Shown here: positions 1-8,634 of the stretch, in pieces
Position numbering within the stretch: position 1 is the stretch's first letter
How the letters are laid out: every line of letters begins with the position of its first letter
From: Candidatus Bathyarchaeota archaeon
GTDB lineage: Archaea > Thermoproteota > Bathyarchaeia > Bathyarchaeales > SOJC01
Assembly: GCA_023131225.1 (NCBI GenBank)
Contig: JAGLZW010000010.1
Location: 16,599-80,598, forward strand
Length of the DNA: 64,000 bases
Direction: 5' to 3'
Made by a program: the position numbers and the translations under genes
The notes under the pieces: model-generated
The model's database searches: none
What the model was told of the DNA's origin: nothing
Seen by the model: the letters and a program-made list of their open reading frames with translations, nothing else

Positions 1-1
1 A

Positions 2-469
2 ATCTTCGCCAGAATAGTTGACGCCTACACAAAACATGACATGGCACGTGCAAACGTTTTCGCAAACGAGCTTGCTGAAATACGAAAGATGGAAGAAATG
101 ATAATGCATGGAAGGCTTGCCTTAGAGCAGATTGTGCTAAGGTTAAGAACAGTTTCTGAACTCGGCGACATTGTAACAACACTTGCTCCTGCAGTTGGAG
201 TATTACGCAGTGTGAAGAGTGGCATGTCAGCGATATTTCCTGAAGCCGAAAGAGAGTTAGGACAAATAGGAAACATGTTGAACGGCATAATGATTGATGC
301 TGGTCAAAGCAGCGGATTGACAATCAACTTTGAATCGGCGAATGAAGACGCTCAGAAAATCCTTGCGGAAGCATCCTCAGTAGCAGAGCAAAAAATCAAA
401 GAGAAATTCCCAGAGCTACCTGCAGCAATCGCCCAAGTTGGAGAAAAGTCTTCCACCAATACAGCTTAG
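2..469 (+). CDS. ESCRT-III/CdvB paralogue (5' end outside window)
   Basis: Snf7-type ESCRT-III protein of the archaeal Cdv division machinery. The reading frame is open to the left edge (codons for IFARIVDAYTKHD precede the first ATG at 41), so the N-terminus is missing. The visible part has the amphipathic alpha-helical ESCRT-III core (ANELAEIRKMEEMI, then LRTVSELGDI), an acidic linker and a Pro-containing tail (KFPELPAAIAQ) that could be a MIM-type Vps4-binding motif. It has no C-terminal winged helix, unlike the second ESCRT-III protein at 1338, so it resembles the CdvB1/B2-type paralogues that polymerise with CdvB. CdvA starts 25 bp downstream, which suggests one transcript. Confidence 0.85.
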   Translation: MFARIVDAYTKHDMARANVFANELAEIRKMEEMIMHGRLALEQIVLRLRTVSELGDIVTTLAPAVGVLRSVKSGMSAIFPEAERELGQIGNMLNGIMIDAGQSSGLTINFESANEDAQKILAEASSVAEQKIKEKFPELPAAIAQVGEKSSTNTA

Positions 470-494
470 ACACACAGGGAACAGGTGATTCACT

Positions 495-1259
495 ATGTCT
501 GAATCGACATCCAACCTTTTTACCTATCTCGGCAAGCCGGTAAAAGACGAATACGGCCACATCATCGGCACAATGGCATCATTCCTGGTTACTCCAGGAG
601 GAAGAATAAACGGAGTATTCATAGAACACGGGGACGGTGACATCAAACAATATTCAAGCGACCAAATAAAGACAGAGAACGATGAAGTTGTACTATTTGC
701 GCCACTTAAAATGAAAGCCAACAATTTCTGCAACCAAATCCCGCTTCTTTGGCGGAAAACCCAAGCCATAAAGGACTTGAACGAAAAGAAGAAGATTCCT
801 GAAGACATGTACAGCGACTTGTACTCCAGCTTTGAAGGTGCGTTGAACCAGTTAAAAACAGAAGCAGAAGACACAATTGCAGGCGTTGAGAAAGAAATCC
901 AAGATTGCACTCAACGAGTCAAAGAACTCAATTCAGCCCTAATTAATCTGGAAATCGAACGAGAGATAGAACAAATCGATGAAGAATCCTACCAAACTGC
1001 TATAGAGATGGTGAAAGCAGGACTCAAACGAATTAACGCAGAGAAGAACGACTTTGAAACACTAAAAGGTAAATTATCCAATATGCTTCTAGGCGAAACA
1101 CAAAAAGAAACTCTCGAAGAAAAGATCGAAGAAACACTTCCTGTGCCAAGCAGCGAATCCTTAGACACTTCGCTTCCAGAACCACCCGAATCCCCCGAAC
1201 CTTCTGGGGAATCCCCCGTCGTAGTGTATGTGAAAAACGTCGACCAACCAAGTCCTTAA
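495..1259 (+). CDS. cdvA: Cell division protein CdvA
   Basis: CdvA recruits ESCRT-III (CdvB) to the membrane/DNA at the division site in archaea that divide by the Cdv system. Residues about 8-80 form a PRC-barrel-like beta domain (YLGKPVKDEYGHIIGTMASF). Residues about 120-200 are a long charged coiled coil. A Pro/Ser/Glu-rich linker leads to a hydrophobic C-terminal peptide (SPVVVYVKNVD) matching the expected E3B motif that docks onto the CdvB winged helix. The start is supported by AGGTGA just upstream. It lies between two ESCRT-III genes and is followed by cdvC, the usual cdvABC order. Confidence 0.88.
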   Translation: MSESTSNLFTYLGKPVKDEYGHIIGTMASFLVTPGGRINGVFIEHGDGDIKQYSSDQIKTENDEVVLFAPLKMKANNFCNQIPLLWRKTQAIKDLNEKKKIPEDMYSDLYSSFEGALNQLKTEAEDTIAGVEKEIQDCTQRVKELNSALINLEIEREIEQIDEESYQTAIEMVKAGLKRINAEKNDFETLKGKLSNMLLGETQKETLEEKIEETLPVPSSESLDTSLPEPPESPEPSGESPVVVYVKNVDQPSP

Positions 1260-1337
1260 ACACGAAAAGGCGGGCGGAGGGACAGAACTATTCGAAATTT
1301 CTTTCGTTCAGAGCCTCCACCCCTCAACGAAGTTATT

Positions 1338-2171
1338 GTGAAGTCTATTCGAAAACTTAAAATTCAACATTCAAAGCTGGAACAGGTGTACATAAGACTT
1401 CATAAAAGAGATAAAACTCTTTTCAGGGCATGTACCTTCGCGTTAGAAAAAAAGAATAATGCACGCGCCGCGATGTGTGCTAACGAACTGGCAGAGGTTA
1501 GAAAGCTCATAAAGCTGCTTTCCCACACGCAAATCGCGATAGAACGCATAATCATCAGATTAGATACTATCAAAGAACTCAGCACCATAATGGTAGACCT
1601 CAAGCCAGCGTTGAACGCTCTCAAAAACGTCACAACCAACCTAGTCAGCATAATGCCTGACATTGCCTCTGAATTGGACAAAGTCAACAATAGCATACAA
1701 GAAACACTCACCGTAACCAAGCTTTCCTCCGAGCCACCAACCATACTAACTAACATGAAAACTGCTGCTGGACAAGAAATCCTCAAGGAAGTCAACATGG
1801 CTTTGCAACAAAAATTAAATGTACAACTGCCCGAACCACCCGTCTCGGAAGTGTTGCCAAAGATCATGCAACCAGAGCGAATCAAGGAAATGGTTGCTTT
1901 GGTTGCTGCATGCCCACAATCGAGTGGAGACAAGCAGAAAGAAACAACTGAAGCTTTTCTTTCGATTAAAGATGTGAAAATGCAAAGCATCTCCCTCAGA
2001 ATTCAACATTCTGAATCCATGCAAGACAAACTGCTCGAGTACGTTAAGCAATGTAATGGCCAAATAGACGTCACTGAATGTGCACTAAAGTTGAAAATCC
2101 CACCCAAAGAAGTGGAAAAAACATTGAAAGAACTTGATGCTAAAGGAAAAATAATTATCGGAACATGTTAA
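1338..2171 (+). CDS. cdvB: ESCRT-III protein CdvB with C-terminal winged helix
   Basis: Core Cdv division polymer. An ESCRT-III helical core (KLEQVYIRLHKRDKTLF, then CANELAEVRKLIKLL) is followed by a linker with a proline-rich candidate MIM2 (QLPEPPVSEVLP, about residues 162-173). The C-terminal winged helix (about 225-277, LLEYVKQCNGQIDVTECAL) is the CdvA-binding module. GTG 1338 is the first canonical start, but it has no ribosome binding site and cuts the conserved N-terminus. The frame is open back to 1260, and GGAGGG (1276-1281) precedes an in-frame ATT at 1290 that would add RNFFRSEPPPLNEVI. The gene overlaps cdvC by 7 bp. Confidence 0.88.
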   Translation: MKSIRKLKIQHSKLEQVYIRLHKRDKTLFRACTFALEKKNNARAAMCANELAEVRKLIKLLSHTQIAIERIIIRLDTIKELSTIMVDLKPALNALKNVTTNLVSIMPDIASELDKVNNSIQETLTVTKLSSEPPTILTNMKTAAGQEILKEVNMALQQKLNVQLPEPPVSEVLPKIMQPERIKEMVALVAACPQSSGDKQKETTEAFLSIKDVKMQSISLRIQHSESMQDKLLEYVKQCNGQIDVTECALKLKIPPKEVEKTLKELDAKGKIIIGTC

Positions 2172-3334
2172 AAATGAGTGCTTCTCAAGAACTTGAAAAA
2201 GCAGCGACAAACTACGCGTCCGAAGCTGTTAGATTGGACAAACAAGGCTCAAGGGGAATGGCTATCACGATGTACCAGAGAGCCATAGAAACGCTACTAA
2301 GAATAGTACACTTGTATCCTGACTATGGCTTAAACAAAGTCTACATACAACGTGCAATGGCATATCAAGAAAGAGTCAAAGTGCTACAAGGCGGAATGCC
2401 TCTAAGGCCAGATGTAGAGAAAAGACCTGCCGACACTACAGAACCTCAAGAAGCTGGAAAAGCAAGCTACGATGAACTAATAATGCAGGAAAAACCTAAC
2501 GTAAAATGGCCTGATGTCGTCGGTCTGGAACCAGCGAAAAAAGCCATAAAAGAAGCAATCGTTTACCCAGTTCAGAGACCAGATCTGTTCCCCCTAGGAT
2601 GGCCCCGAGGAATACTCCTCTTTGGACCACCGGGCTGCGGAAAGACTTTGCTGGCAGCCGCTGTCGCCACAGAAATAGACAGCAACTTCATATCTGTTGA
2701 CGCAGCGTCAATAATGTCCAAGTGGTTAGGAGAAGGCGAGAAGAATGTCGCGCAACTTTTTGCATCTGCGAGAAAGTCTGCTAATAATGGGAAACCTTCC
2801 ATCGTGTTCATTGACGAACTAGACTCTTTGATGGGAAGACATTCTAGTGAAGTTGGCGGGGAAGTTCGTGTACGAAACCAATTTCTTAAGGAAATGGACG
2901 GTGTTATTGATAAAGGTAAAAGTCTGCACGCATACGTAATAGGTGCTACGAATCGACCTTGGGATCTGGATTGGCCATTTATCAGAAGATTTCAGAAGAG
3001 AATCATAGTGCCATTGCCTAACCATCATTCAAGGCTGCAGATGTTTAAACTTTACACCAGTCATTTGAACCTGAACCCAAACATGAGTCTTCACGAATTG
3101 GCCAGGCTTTCAGAAGGGTTTTCAGGAAGTGATATAAAAGACTGTTGTCAGTCAGCCTACTTGAGAGTCATCGGTGAATTCTTCGAGTCTGGACGAGTAA
3201 ATGATAAACGAGCTAAGCCTAGACCCGTAACTATGGACGACTTTCGACAAATACTTGAAGATCGGAAGCCAAGCGTTTCCCTTGACATGGTTGCATCCTA
3301 CACCAAATGGTTTGACGCTTTTAAGGCACTCTAG
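2165..3334 (+). CDS. cdvC: CdvC, Vps4-type AAA+ ATPase
   Basis: ATPase that remodels and disassembles ESCRT-III polymers. Residues about 5-75 form a three-helix MIT domain (AAITMYQRAIETLLRI type) that binds MIM motifs of ESCRT-III. Then comes a classic AAA+ module: Walker A GPPGCGKT starting at residue 154, Walker B IVFIDELDSLM near 213-222, and an arginine finger/sensor segment NRPWDLDWPFIRRFQKR. The beta domain and C-terminal helix follow. Length (389 aa) is normal. Start at 2165 overlaps the cdvB stop; ATG 2174 is an alternative. Terminal gene of the division cluster. Confidence 0.95.
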   Translation: MLKMSASQELEKAATNYASEAVRLDKQGSRGMAITMYQRAIETLLRIVHLYPDYGLNKVYIQRAMAYQERVKVLQGGMPLRPDVEKRPADTTEPQEAGKASYDELIMQEKPNVKWPDVVGLEPAKKAIKEAIVYPVQRPDLFPLGWPRGILLFGPPGCGKTLLAAAVATEIDSNFISVDAASIMSKWLGEGEKNVAQLFASARKSANNGKPSIVFIDELDSLMGRHSSEVGGEVRVRNQFLKEMDGVIDKGKSLHAYVIGATNRPWDLDWPFIRRFQKRIIVPLPNHHSRLQMFKLYTSHLNLNPNMSLHELARLSEGFSGSDIKDCCQSAYLRVIGEFFESGRVNDKRAKPRPVTMDDFRQILEDRKPSVSLDMVASYTKWFDAFKAL

Positions 3335-3458
3335 TTTGAAAAAATGGCTTCGGGGAGGCATCGGAAAGATTTGAAGAAATTTGCACCTTACTTATTTAAC
3401 AGTAAGCGAAACCTCCTTTCTCCCTTCGGCAAATGTCCTCAGATCCCGGAAAAGCCTC

Positions 3459-3980
3459 TCAAAGCCTAATTTTTTTCTCAACAGCTTCTACAAGTTTTCC
3501 TGGTTCTTCAAGAATATCTACGACAGGTACGCCTAGACTTTTTGCTGCCAAAGCTGCAGAACCCGTAAATGCAATTATTAGTCCAAAACGTTTTAATGCC
3601 TCTATAGCTTCGTCAAATGTTTTGACAGCTACTATTTTGAGCACTGTTGGTTCTTGTTCAACTAAACTTCCAAAACCTTCAAGAATAACAAAATCAGTGC
3701 TGTTTTGGCAGTTTTTAACAATTTCTTTAAGGCTTAGTTTTGCAGTGTCACCTTTCTTGATGATACTCAGTTCTTTAGCAGCGACTATCACTATTGTTTT
3801 TGCGCCTGCTTGTGCGTGCCGCCAAGAGTCTTTCCCCTTAACATCTATTGTGAAGTCTGGTTCAGAAACATGCTTGATAGTGGCAACACGATGCCGATGT
3901 CTTGTTAAGCCTCTGACGAGAGCCTCTATCGTTGTTGTCTTGCCTGATTTTTTGCTTCCAATCACCGCGATAACAATCAT
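3459..3980 (-). CDS. mobB: Molybdopterin-guanine dinucleotide biosynthesis protein MobB
   Basis: GTP-binding accessory protein of molybdenum/tungsten cofactor maturation. P-loop GSKKSGKT at residues 8-15, then KHVSEPDFTIDVKGKDSWRHAQAGAKTIVI, the typical MobB signature with the D-x-x-G-KDS-x-RH element, and a Walker-B-like FVILEGFGSL. The length of 173 aa is normal for a stand-alone MobB. It ends convergently with cdvC (about 120 bp of A/T-rich spacer between). Its presence implies a Mo/W enzyme in the cell, for example formylmethanofuran dehydrogenase, consistent with the Ftr gene nearby. Confidence 0.9.
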   Translation of the reverse strand: MIVIAVIGSKKSGKTTTIEALVRGLTRHRHRVATIKHVSEPDFTIDVKGKDSWRHAQAGAKTIVIVAAKELSIIKKGDTAKLSLKEIVKNCQNSTDFVILEGFGSLVEQEPTVLKIVAVKTFDEAIEALKRFGLIIAFTGSAALAAKSLGVPVVDILEEPGKLVEAVEKKIRL

Positions 3981-4049
3981 GGGAGAACCAACGTTGTCGA
4001 TGCACCTAAAAGAAACGGTTTCAATTAAAATATTCGCTCTTGAAAGGCT

Positions 4050-5006
4050 TCACGGGCGATAACCATCCAGAAGGCTTACGGCTAAAACTGCAGATATAAT
4101 GTCAGCAGTTGTACCAGGGTTATATTGATTAGTTGGCCCACGCAGCTTCTTATCGAAGCCAGAAAGCTTTTCTCTACCAAGAGTTGTTGCTAAACCGCCC
4201 GAAATCAACACTTCATTTGCTTGTTCAGAAATTTCTTTCGCTCTCTCTAAGCCAACTTTTCGGGCGACAAGTGTATCAGGAACCATTGAAAGTATTTTGA
4301 GGAAAGTTTGAACTATTGCAGTGTTTAAATTATTTGCCTCCTTGAGTTGCTGAGTGAAATATGGCAAGCCGGCTTCAAAGGTTATAGGATAATTTTCTAC
4401 CCATTCTCTTGAAACAGAGTCGTAGGGTGCTGAAATTCTGAAAATATCATAGAGAGTTATGTTCTCTTCTAGGATTCTTTCCTTTGAGTATGGGTCGTTC
4501 ACGTCGAGAGTTGGCGCTTCACCAACTAAACCATTCGGATTGGCTATGTTTATTGCTTCATAGACCGCCACTGCATCTAATGACGTGGTTGACTCTACGA
4601 CTAGTTTTATGTTTTCTCTCAGTCGGGAAATAGAAAGTTCGTCTCTTTCAGCCAACGTCATTCCGGCTGCTGCAGCGATTGGGGAAAGCAGAAGAACTGT
4701 GCCTAGCAACGTGTTGTTCCCATGTTGCCAAGCATTAATACTCACCACCGATTCCTTTATAATTTTTCCAATGCCCATTTCGTTTAGGTCATTTTTTTTA
4801 TCGAAAATCATGATTCCCTGTTGAGCAGCTCGTGCAAAACTAGGTTCAACGGCTACGGCGGAAGCCAAAAAATGTTCATACCGTGTGCTTTTAAAATTTG
4901 CTGTTTTATTAACGTTTCCAGGCTTGTTTGCACTAACTTCTAAGAGGACAGCCAGTTGAAGACAGCTGGAAATGTACTTTGTTGTTTTACAAATGTCTCG
5001 CTGCAA
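4050..5006 (-). CDS. CitG/MdcB-family triphosphoribosyl-dephospho-CoA synthase-like protein
   Basis: Relative of CitG/MdcB enzymes that make the prosthetic-group precursor of citrate lyase and malonate decarboxylase. In archaea without those lyases the role is unsettled. Motifs: LLEVSANKPGNVN near the N-terminus, TRYEHFLASA, NTLLGTVLLLSPIA, and GDTVLVARKVG-like segments. The frame runs up to a TTG at 5072. The conserved region starts around residue 30 of that reading, so I favour the internal TTG at 5006; the start is uncertain. Divergent from the ECF transporter component, so the two may share a promoter and a substrate pathway. Confidence 0.75.
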   Translation of the reverse strand: MQRDICKTTKYISSCLQLAVLLEVSANKPGNVNKTANFKSTRYEHFLASAVAVEPSFARAAQQGIMIFDKKNDLNEMGIGKIIKESVVSINAWQHGNNTLLGTVLLLSPIAAAAGMTLAERDELSISRLRENIKLVVESTTSLDAVAVYEAINIANPNGLVGEAPTLDVNDPYSKERILEENITLYDIFRISAPYDSVSREWVENYPITFEAGLPYFTQQLKEANNLNTAIVQTFLKILSMVPDTLVARKVGLERAKEISEQANEVLISGGLATTLGREKLSGFDKKLRGPTNQYNPGTTADIISAVLAVSLLDGYRP

Positions 5007-5100
5007 GGGACAGGCCTTTCTAAAACGTGGTGCAGAAGTTTTATTAACGTTGTGCAAAAATCTACAAAGCAAGGTAATGGTCTACACTGGGTTGTTTAGC

Positions 5101-5796
5101 ATGAGACTGTCAACTGTTAATATCGCTTTAATAGCCACTTTTGCGGCTTTGCAAGCTCTTCTCACAAGTTTTCCCTTTACAATCACAATAGGTGTTTCGG
5201 GTCAAATAACGCTTGGCATTGTAGGGGGTTCTCTTATCGGTATTTTGCTTGGCCCAATTATCGGCGGGTCAGCTGTGTCAATAGGGTCTCTTGTCGGCGT
5301 TTTTCTAAATCCTGCAGGTGCGATTTTCGGCATTTTCACAGTGATTCCTCCGTTTTTTGGGGCATTTGGAGCTGGTTGCATCAAAATCAAGAGAGGATAC
5401 GTAGTTGGGGCAGTTATCCTCGCTTCACTTTTGGTGTTCTATGCACATCCCTTTGGCAGGGAAGCTTTCATGTACCCTTGGCTCCATATTGTCGCTATGA
5501 TAGTTGCCTTCTCGCCCTTTGCATATCTGGCTGGATCAACTTTTAGTTCGTCTAAATCTGCAAAGTTGATATTCGGTGTTGCGGTTGCTGCGTTCGTCGG
5601 TGTTTTAACTGATAATATAACGGGCAGTGCCTTAGCAATGTGGTATTTTTCGCCGATTTTAACACCAGAAATATGGCTTTCAGTAATGTTTGTTTATCCC
5701 GTGGAGAGAATGGTTGCCCTAATTCTGGTGACAATCATTACCACGCCAGTTTACCACAGCCTGAGAAAAGCTGGGTTTATTGATCTACTCGAATAG
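5101..5796 (+). CDS. ECF transporter S component (vitamin/cofactor uptake)
   Basis: Small integral membrane protein of the energy-coupling-factor substrate-binding type. It has about six hydrophobic helices, beginning TVNIALIATFAALQALL, and the Gly-rich GQITLGIVGGSLIGILLGPIIGG hairpin common in S components of the ECF/QueT-like group. I chose ATG 5101 because it gives the usual Lys/Arg-poor short N-terminus before helix 1; the frame is open upstream. No ECF ATPases or T component lie nearby, so it must use a shared ECF module encoded elsewhere. The substrate is not evident. Divergent partner of the CitG-like gene. Confidence 0.75.
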   Translation: MRLSTVNIALIATFAALQALLTSFPFTITIGVSGQITLGIVGGSLIGILLGPIIGGSAVSIGSLVGVFLNPAGAIFGIFTVIPPFFGAFGAGCIKIKRGYVVGAVILASLLVFYAHPFGREAFMYPWLHIVAMIVAFSPFAYLAGSTFSSSKSAKLIFGVAVAAFVGVLTDNITGSALAMWYFSPILTPEIWLSVMFVYPVERMVALILVTIITTPVYHSLRKAGFIDLLE

Positions 5797-5926
5797 AGAT
5801 TTTACTATGATCTTTATGGTTTCCTTTTGGAGAAGGTTCTGCAACAACTCGAAAACAGTTCTCAATTCCAAAGGGAATCAAATATAGCTTTAATTGTTTT
5901 CAGTTATTTTCTAACGGAGAGTAGAA

Positions 5927-6940
5927 ATGAAAGCCCGAGAAGGTGACTTGCTTGAAACGCCAGACGGAATTGTCTTTGATGTTAAGGGGATAATTCATCC
6001 TCCCGACAGAATTATTGCTTTTCCCCGTTTCATTCCAGACCCTCATGGAAACCGCAAACGAGGAGATAGAATTTACAGAAAAGTTTATGCTCTTTCCGAA
6101 CGCTACGAGCTTCTCAAAGAACGGTTTCCTCAATATTTAGTCTCTGACCTTGTTTTTGGTGAACGCCTTAGTGAAATCCCAAAAGAAGACATAAGATGTT
6201 ATTATAATCCAGTTGATCGCCTACGGGAATTTCGTGATTGTGGCGAGTTGGATGAATTAGAAGCTGATGCTTTGTGTTTTGCTGAGCTTTTGCAGAACCA
6301 CTCAGATATTCGTAGGAATAAATTGGGCATTTCCGGCTCTCTTCTAGTTCAGTTGCATACTCTCAAATCAGATATCGACCTAATAGTCTATGGAAAGAGA
6401 AGCTGCTTTAAAGTGTATGAAGCACTACAATCAATGATGAAAGAAAAGAAAAGCCTAGTGAAAGCGTATACACAAGAAGAGCTAAGAAACCTCTATGGTT
6501 TCCGTTCAAAGGACACAGAAATGTCCTTTGACGATTTTGTCACGATAGAGTGCAGAAAGGTTTTGCAGGGCAAGTTTCTGCAACACGACTTTTACATACG
6601 ATGTGTAAAGGATTGGAACGAAATAGAAGAACGCTACGGTGATGTTGTTTACAAAAGAGTCGGCTACGCGAAAATTAAGGCAACGATTTCAGATGATTCA
6701 GAAGCCATATTTACCCCCTGTCGCTATTCGGTGGACCACGTGCAGCTGCTGAAAGGAACGTGTGAAGAAGTAGTGTCAGAGGTTGCGTCTTTTCGAGGAA
6801 GATTTTGCGAGCAGGCAGGAGAAGGGGAAACTGTGATTGCTCAAGGGAAAGTTGAAAGAGTGCAAAAGAAAAATAGTGATACATTTTTTAGGCTTCTTCT
6901 GGGAGGCAAACCATCAGACTTCATGGTGCTAGAAAGGTGA
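5927..6940 (+). CDS. Predicted archaeal nucleotidyltransferase (first of tandem pair)
   Basis: Contains a polymerase-beta-type nucleotidyltransferase signature, GISGSLLVQLHTLKSDIDLIVYG (residues about 132-155): the Gly-Ser motif followed by the D-x-D metal-binding pair. The N-terminal part (PDGIVFDVKGIIHPPDRIIAFPRF) and C-terminal part (beta-rich) match no family that I can name beyond the archaeal predicted nucleotidyltransferases (COG1665-like; from memory). ATG 5927 follows GGAGAG. The next gene is a diverged paralogue overlapping by GTGA (6937-6940), so the two products are probably co-translated and may work together. Substrate unknown. Confidence 0.75.
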   Translation: MKAREGDLLETPDGIVFDVKGIIHPPDRIIAFPRFIPDPHGNRKRGDRIYRKVYALSERYELLKERFPQYLVSDLVFGERLSEIPKEDIRCYYNPVDRLREFRDCGELDELEADALCFAELLQNHSDIRRNKLGISGSLLVQLHTLKSDIDLIVYGKRSCFKVYEALQSMMKEKKSLVKAYTQEELRNLYGFRSKDTEMSFDDFVTIECRKVLQGKFLQHDFYIRCVKDWNEIEERYGDVVYKRVGYAKIKATISDDSEAIFTPCRYSVDHVQLLKGTCEEVVSEVASFRGRFCEQAGEGETVIAQGKVERVQKKNSDTFFRLLLGGKPSDFMVLER

Positions 6941-7992
6941 TTTTAAAAGAACGGGACCTCAGAGACCGCGATTTTATAAGCACAAAAGAAGACCTCCTCT
7001 TCTGCGTTGTAGGCCCATACCATCCCGCTGACCGCGTGATTAGCTATTTGAAATACTTGCCCGATCTAGAGGGTAAATGGCGGAAGGGAAAGGACCGGTT
7101 TAAACGCATAATGCGGGCATACACAATTCCAAGTTTGCTGGAAACTTTTGACTTTTTGAAAGTCTCCTACCCCAAATACTTGTTTTTCTCTTCGGTCTAT
7201 AACATTACGATGACTGCTGTTCCACGAGAATATATAACGAAACACTTCAAACCTGAAGAGAAGCTAGCAAGGCTTTTCAGAAAGTCGCGCCTTGACTCTT
7301 TGCAAAGGAAAGTTGTTCGTTTTGTGTCTTTGCTATCTGAACTAAGCGGTATTTCAGTTGACGATTTTGGCGTCACAGGCTCGATACTGTTGGGCATTCA
7401 CAATCCAGTCTTTTCAGACATGGACATCACTATGTATGGAGTGGAGAGTAGCTACGCAGTGAAGGGCGCCTTAACTGGAGTGTGCTCAACTGGGAACTTC
7501 GGTGTTGGACGTTTTGAAGAAGAAAAACTTAGGAATTGGTATATAAACAAGACACGTAATCACTCAATTAGTTTAGCTGAAGCTGAACGAATCTACAAGC
7601 GAAAATGGAACATTGGTGTATTTGAAGGAACTCTTTTCTCTGTACATCCCGTAAAGACGGAACAAGAGCTTACGGAGAAGTATGGCGATAAAACATATCA
7701 TCCCGTTAAAACAGTGACTATACAAGCGGTTGTTGTTGACAGCAAGGACAGCATATTCCTTCCAGCCTTTTATCGAGTTAGAGAGGTTGAGGTTAAAGAA
7801 GATGTTGAGGCGGATATTGAAGAAGTGGTTTCCTATGAGGGGCTTTATGACAGTCTTGCAGAGAAAGGTGAGGAAATTGAAGTTAAGGGAAAACTTGAAC
7901 ACGTTATTGATAATCGAACTGGAAGGGAATATGACAGGGTTCTGGTGGGTTCACCTGAAGGAAAAGGCGGAGAATATATAAAACCGCTTTAG
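6937..7992 (+). CDS. Predicted archaeal nucleotidyltransferase (second of tandem pair)
   Basis: Paralogue of the preceding protein along its whole length: same N-terminal phrase (VVGPYHPADRVISYLKYLPD against IHPPDRIIAFPRFIPD), same YPKYLF/FPQYLV block, and the same catalytic motif GVTGSILLGIHNPVFSDMDITMYG with Ser and the D-M-D pair intact. GTG start at 6937 overlaps the upstream stop. The C-terminal half again has the IFLPAFYRV / IFTPCRYSV beta region. Both copies keep catalytic residues, so neither looks like a purely structural subunit. Function unknown. Confidence 0.75.
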   Translation: MILKERDLRDRDFISTKEDLLFCVVGPYHPADRVISYLKYLPDLEGKWRKGKDRFKRIMRAYTIPSLLETFDFLKVSYPKYLFFSSVYNITMTAVPREYITKHFKPEEKLARLFRKSRLDSLQRKVVRFVSLLSELSGISVDDFGVTGSILLGIHNPVFSDMDITMYGVESSYAVKGALTGVCSTGNFGVGRFEEEKLRNWYINKTRNHSISLAEAERIYKRKWNIGVFEGTLFSVHPVKTEQELTEKYGDKTYHPVKTVTIQAVVVDSKDSIFLPAFYRVREVEVKEDVEADIEEVVSYEGLYDSLAEKGEEIEVKGKLEHVIDNRTGREYDRVLVGSPEGKGGEYIKPL

Positions 7993-8084
7993 ACCTACTG
8001 CCGCATTGTTGCCAGGGAAAACCTTAAATACGCTGTAATATCACAGTATTTTTAATAATATTGCCAAAAGAGGTGCATGAATGT

Positions 8085-8240
8085 ATGTGTAAGGAAGAGA
8101 AAAAATGCGAATTCAAAGATGACCTTAAAGGCTGTGCATTGAAACATATAAGCGAAGCACGGAAGCTTATCTCAAACGGCAAACTCGAAGACGCTGATAC
8201 CGAACTGTCTCATGTTGAGAAGCATTTAGAAGAGACGTAG
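8085..8240 (+). CDS. Cys-containing 51-aa mini-protein
   Basis: Small gene, ATG 8085 to TAG 8240, with GAGGTG upstream at 8071-8076. The product starts MCKEEKKCEFKDDLKGCALK and is helical and highly charged afterwards (ISEARKLISNGKLEDADTEL, then HVEKHLEE). Cysteines at 2, 8 and 16 could bind a metal, and the repeated His/Glu content fits. It lies 46 bp before a winged-helix regulator that also has a Cys cluster, in front of an ABC exporter. I do not recognise a family. Coding potential rests on ribosome binding site, charge pattern and context. Confidence 0.55.
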   Translation: MCKEEKKCEFKDDLKGCALKHISEARKLISNGKLEDADTELSHVEKHLEET

Positions 8241-8286
8241 AAACACCATTACAGATACCTCAGACGAATCTCCACAGGTGACTTTG

Positions 8287-8634
8287 ATGTGCAGTGGTAA
8301 ATGCAATAGTTGCGACTTTAAGGTGTTCAACAGGCTTCAAAAGTACTTCAGAGCTCTTCACTGTCCCACTCGGTGGATTATTATTCGCCTTTTAGGAGAT
8401 GAAGCTCGCAGCACAAATGAAATTTTTGAAGGTTTAAAGGAAGCTGGAGAACGACTTTCAAGGTCAGGACTTTATTACCATCTCTCTGAGTTGGAAGAAG
8501 CTGGCATCGTTGAATTTGCTGAATACCGAGAGGTTGGAGGAGGCGCTCCCGAAAAGGTGTGGCGACTAAAAACAAAAGAAATCAAGATTAACCTCTTAAC
8601 TGACTTGCCAGAGGTGTCGGGTCACGACCAGTGA
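8287..8634 (+). CDS. ArsR/PadR-like winged-helix regulator with N-terminal Cys cluster
   Basis: 115-aa transcription factor. ATG 8287 lies 5 nt after AGGTGA (8276-8281); the upstream GTG 8278 would sit inside that site. Residues 2, 6, 9 and 26 are Cys (MCSGKCNSCDFKVF, then ALHCPTRW), suggesting metal or redox sensing. A winged helix-turn-helix follows: HCPTRWIIIRLLGDEARSTN, recognition helix LSRSGLYYHLSELEEAGIV, and a wing. Its stop lies inside the proposed start region of the following ABC ATPase gene, so translation is probably coupled; it is the likely regulator of that exporter. Confidence 0.8.
   Translation: MCSGKCNSCDFKVFNRLQKYFRALHCPTRWIIIRLLGDEARSTNEIFEGLKEAGERLSRSGLYYHLSELEEAGIVEFAEYREVGGGAPEKVWRLKTKEIKINLLTDLPEVSGHDQ

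Noticed and set aside
3433..4062. 209-codon plus-strand frame opposite mobB.
   Set aside because: Shadow of mobB: low-complexity Ser/Ile/Thr composition and no ribosome binding site, while the minus strand has a clear P-loop protein.
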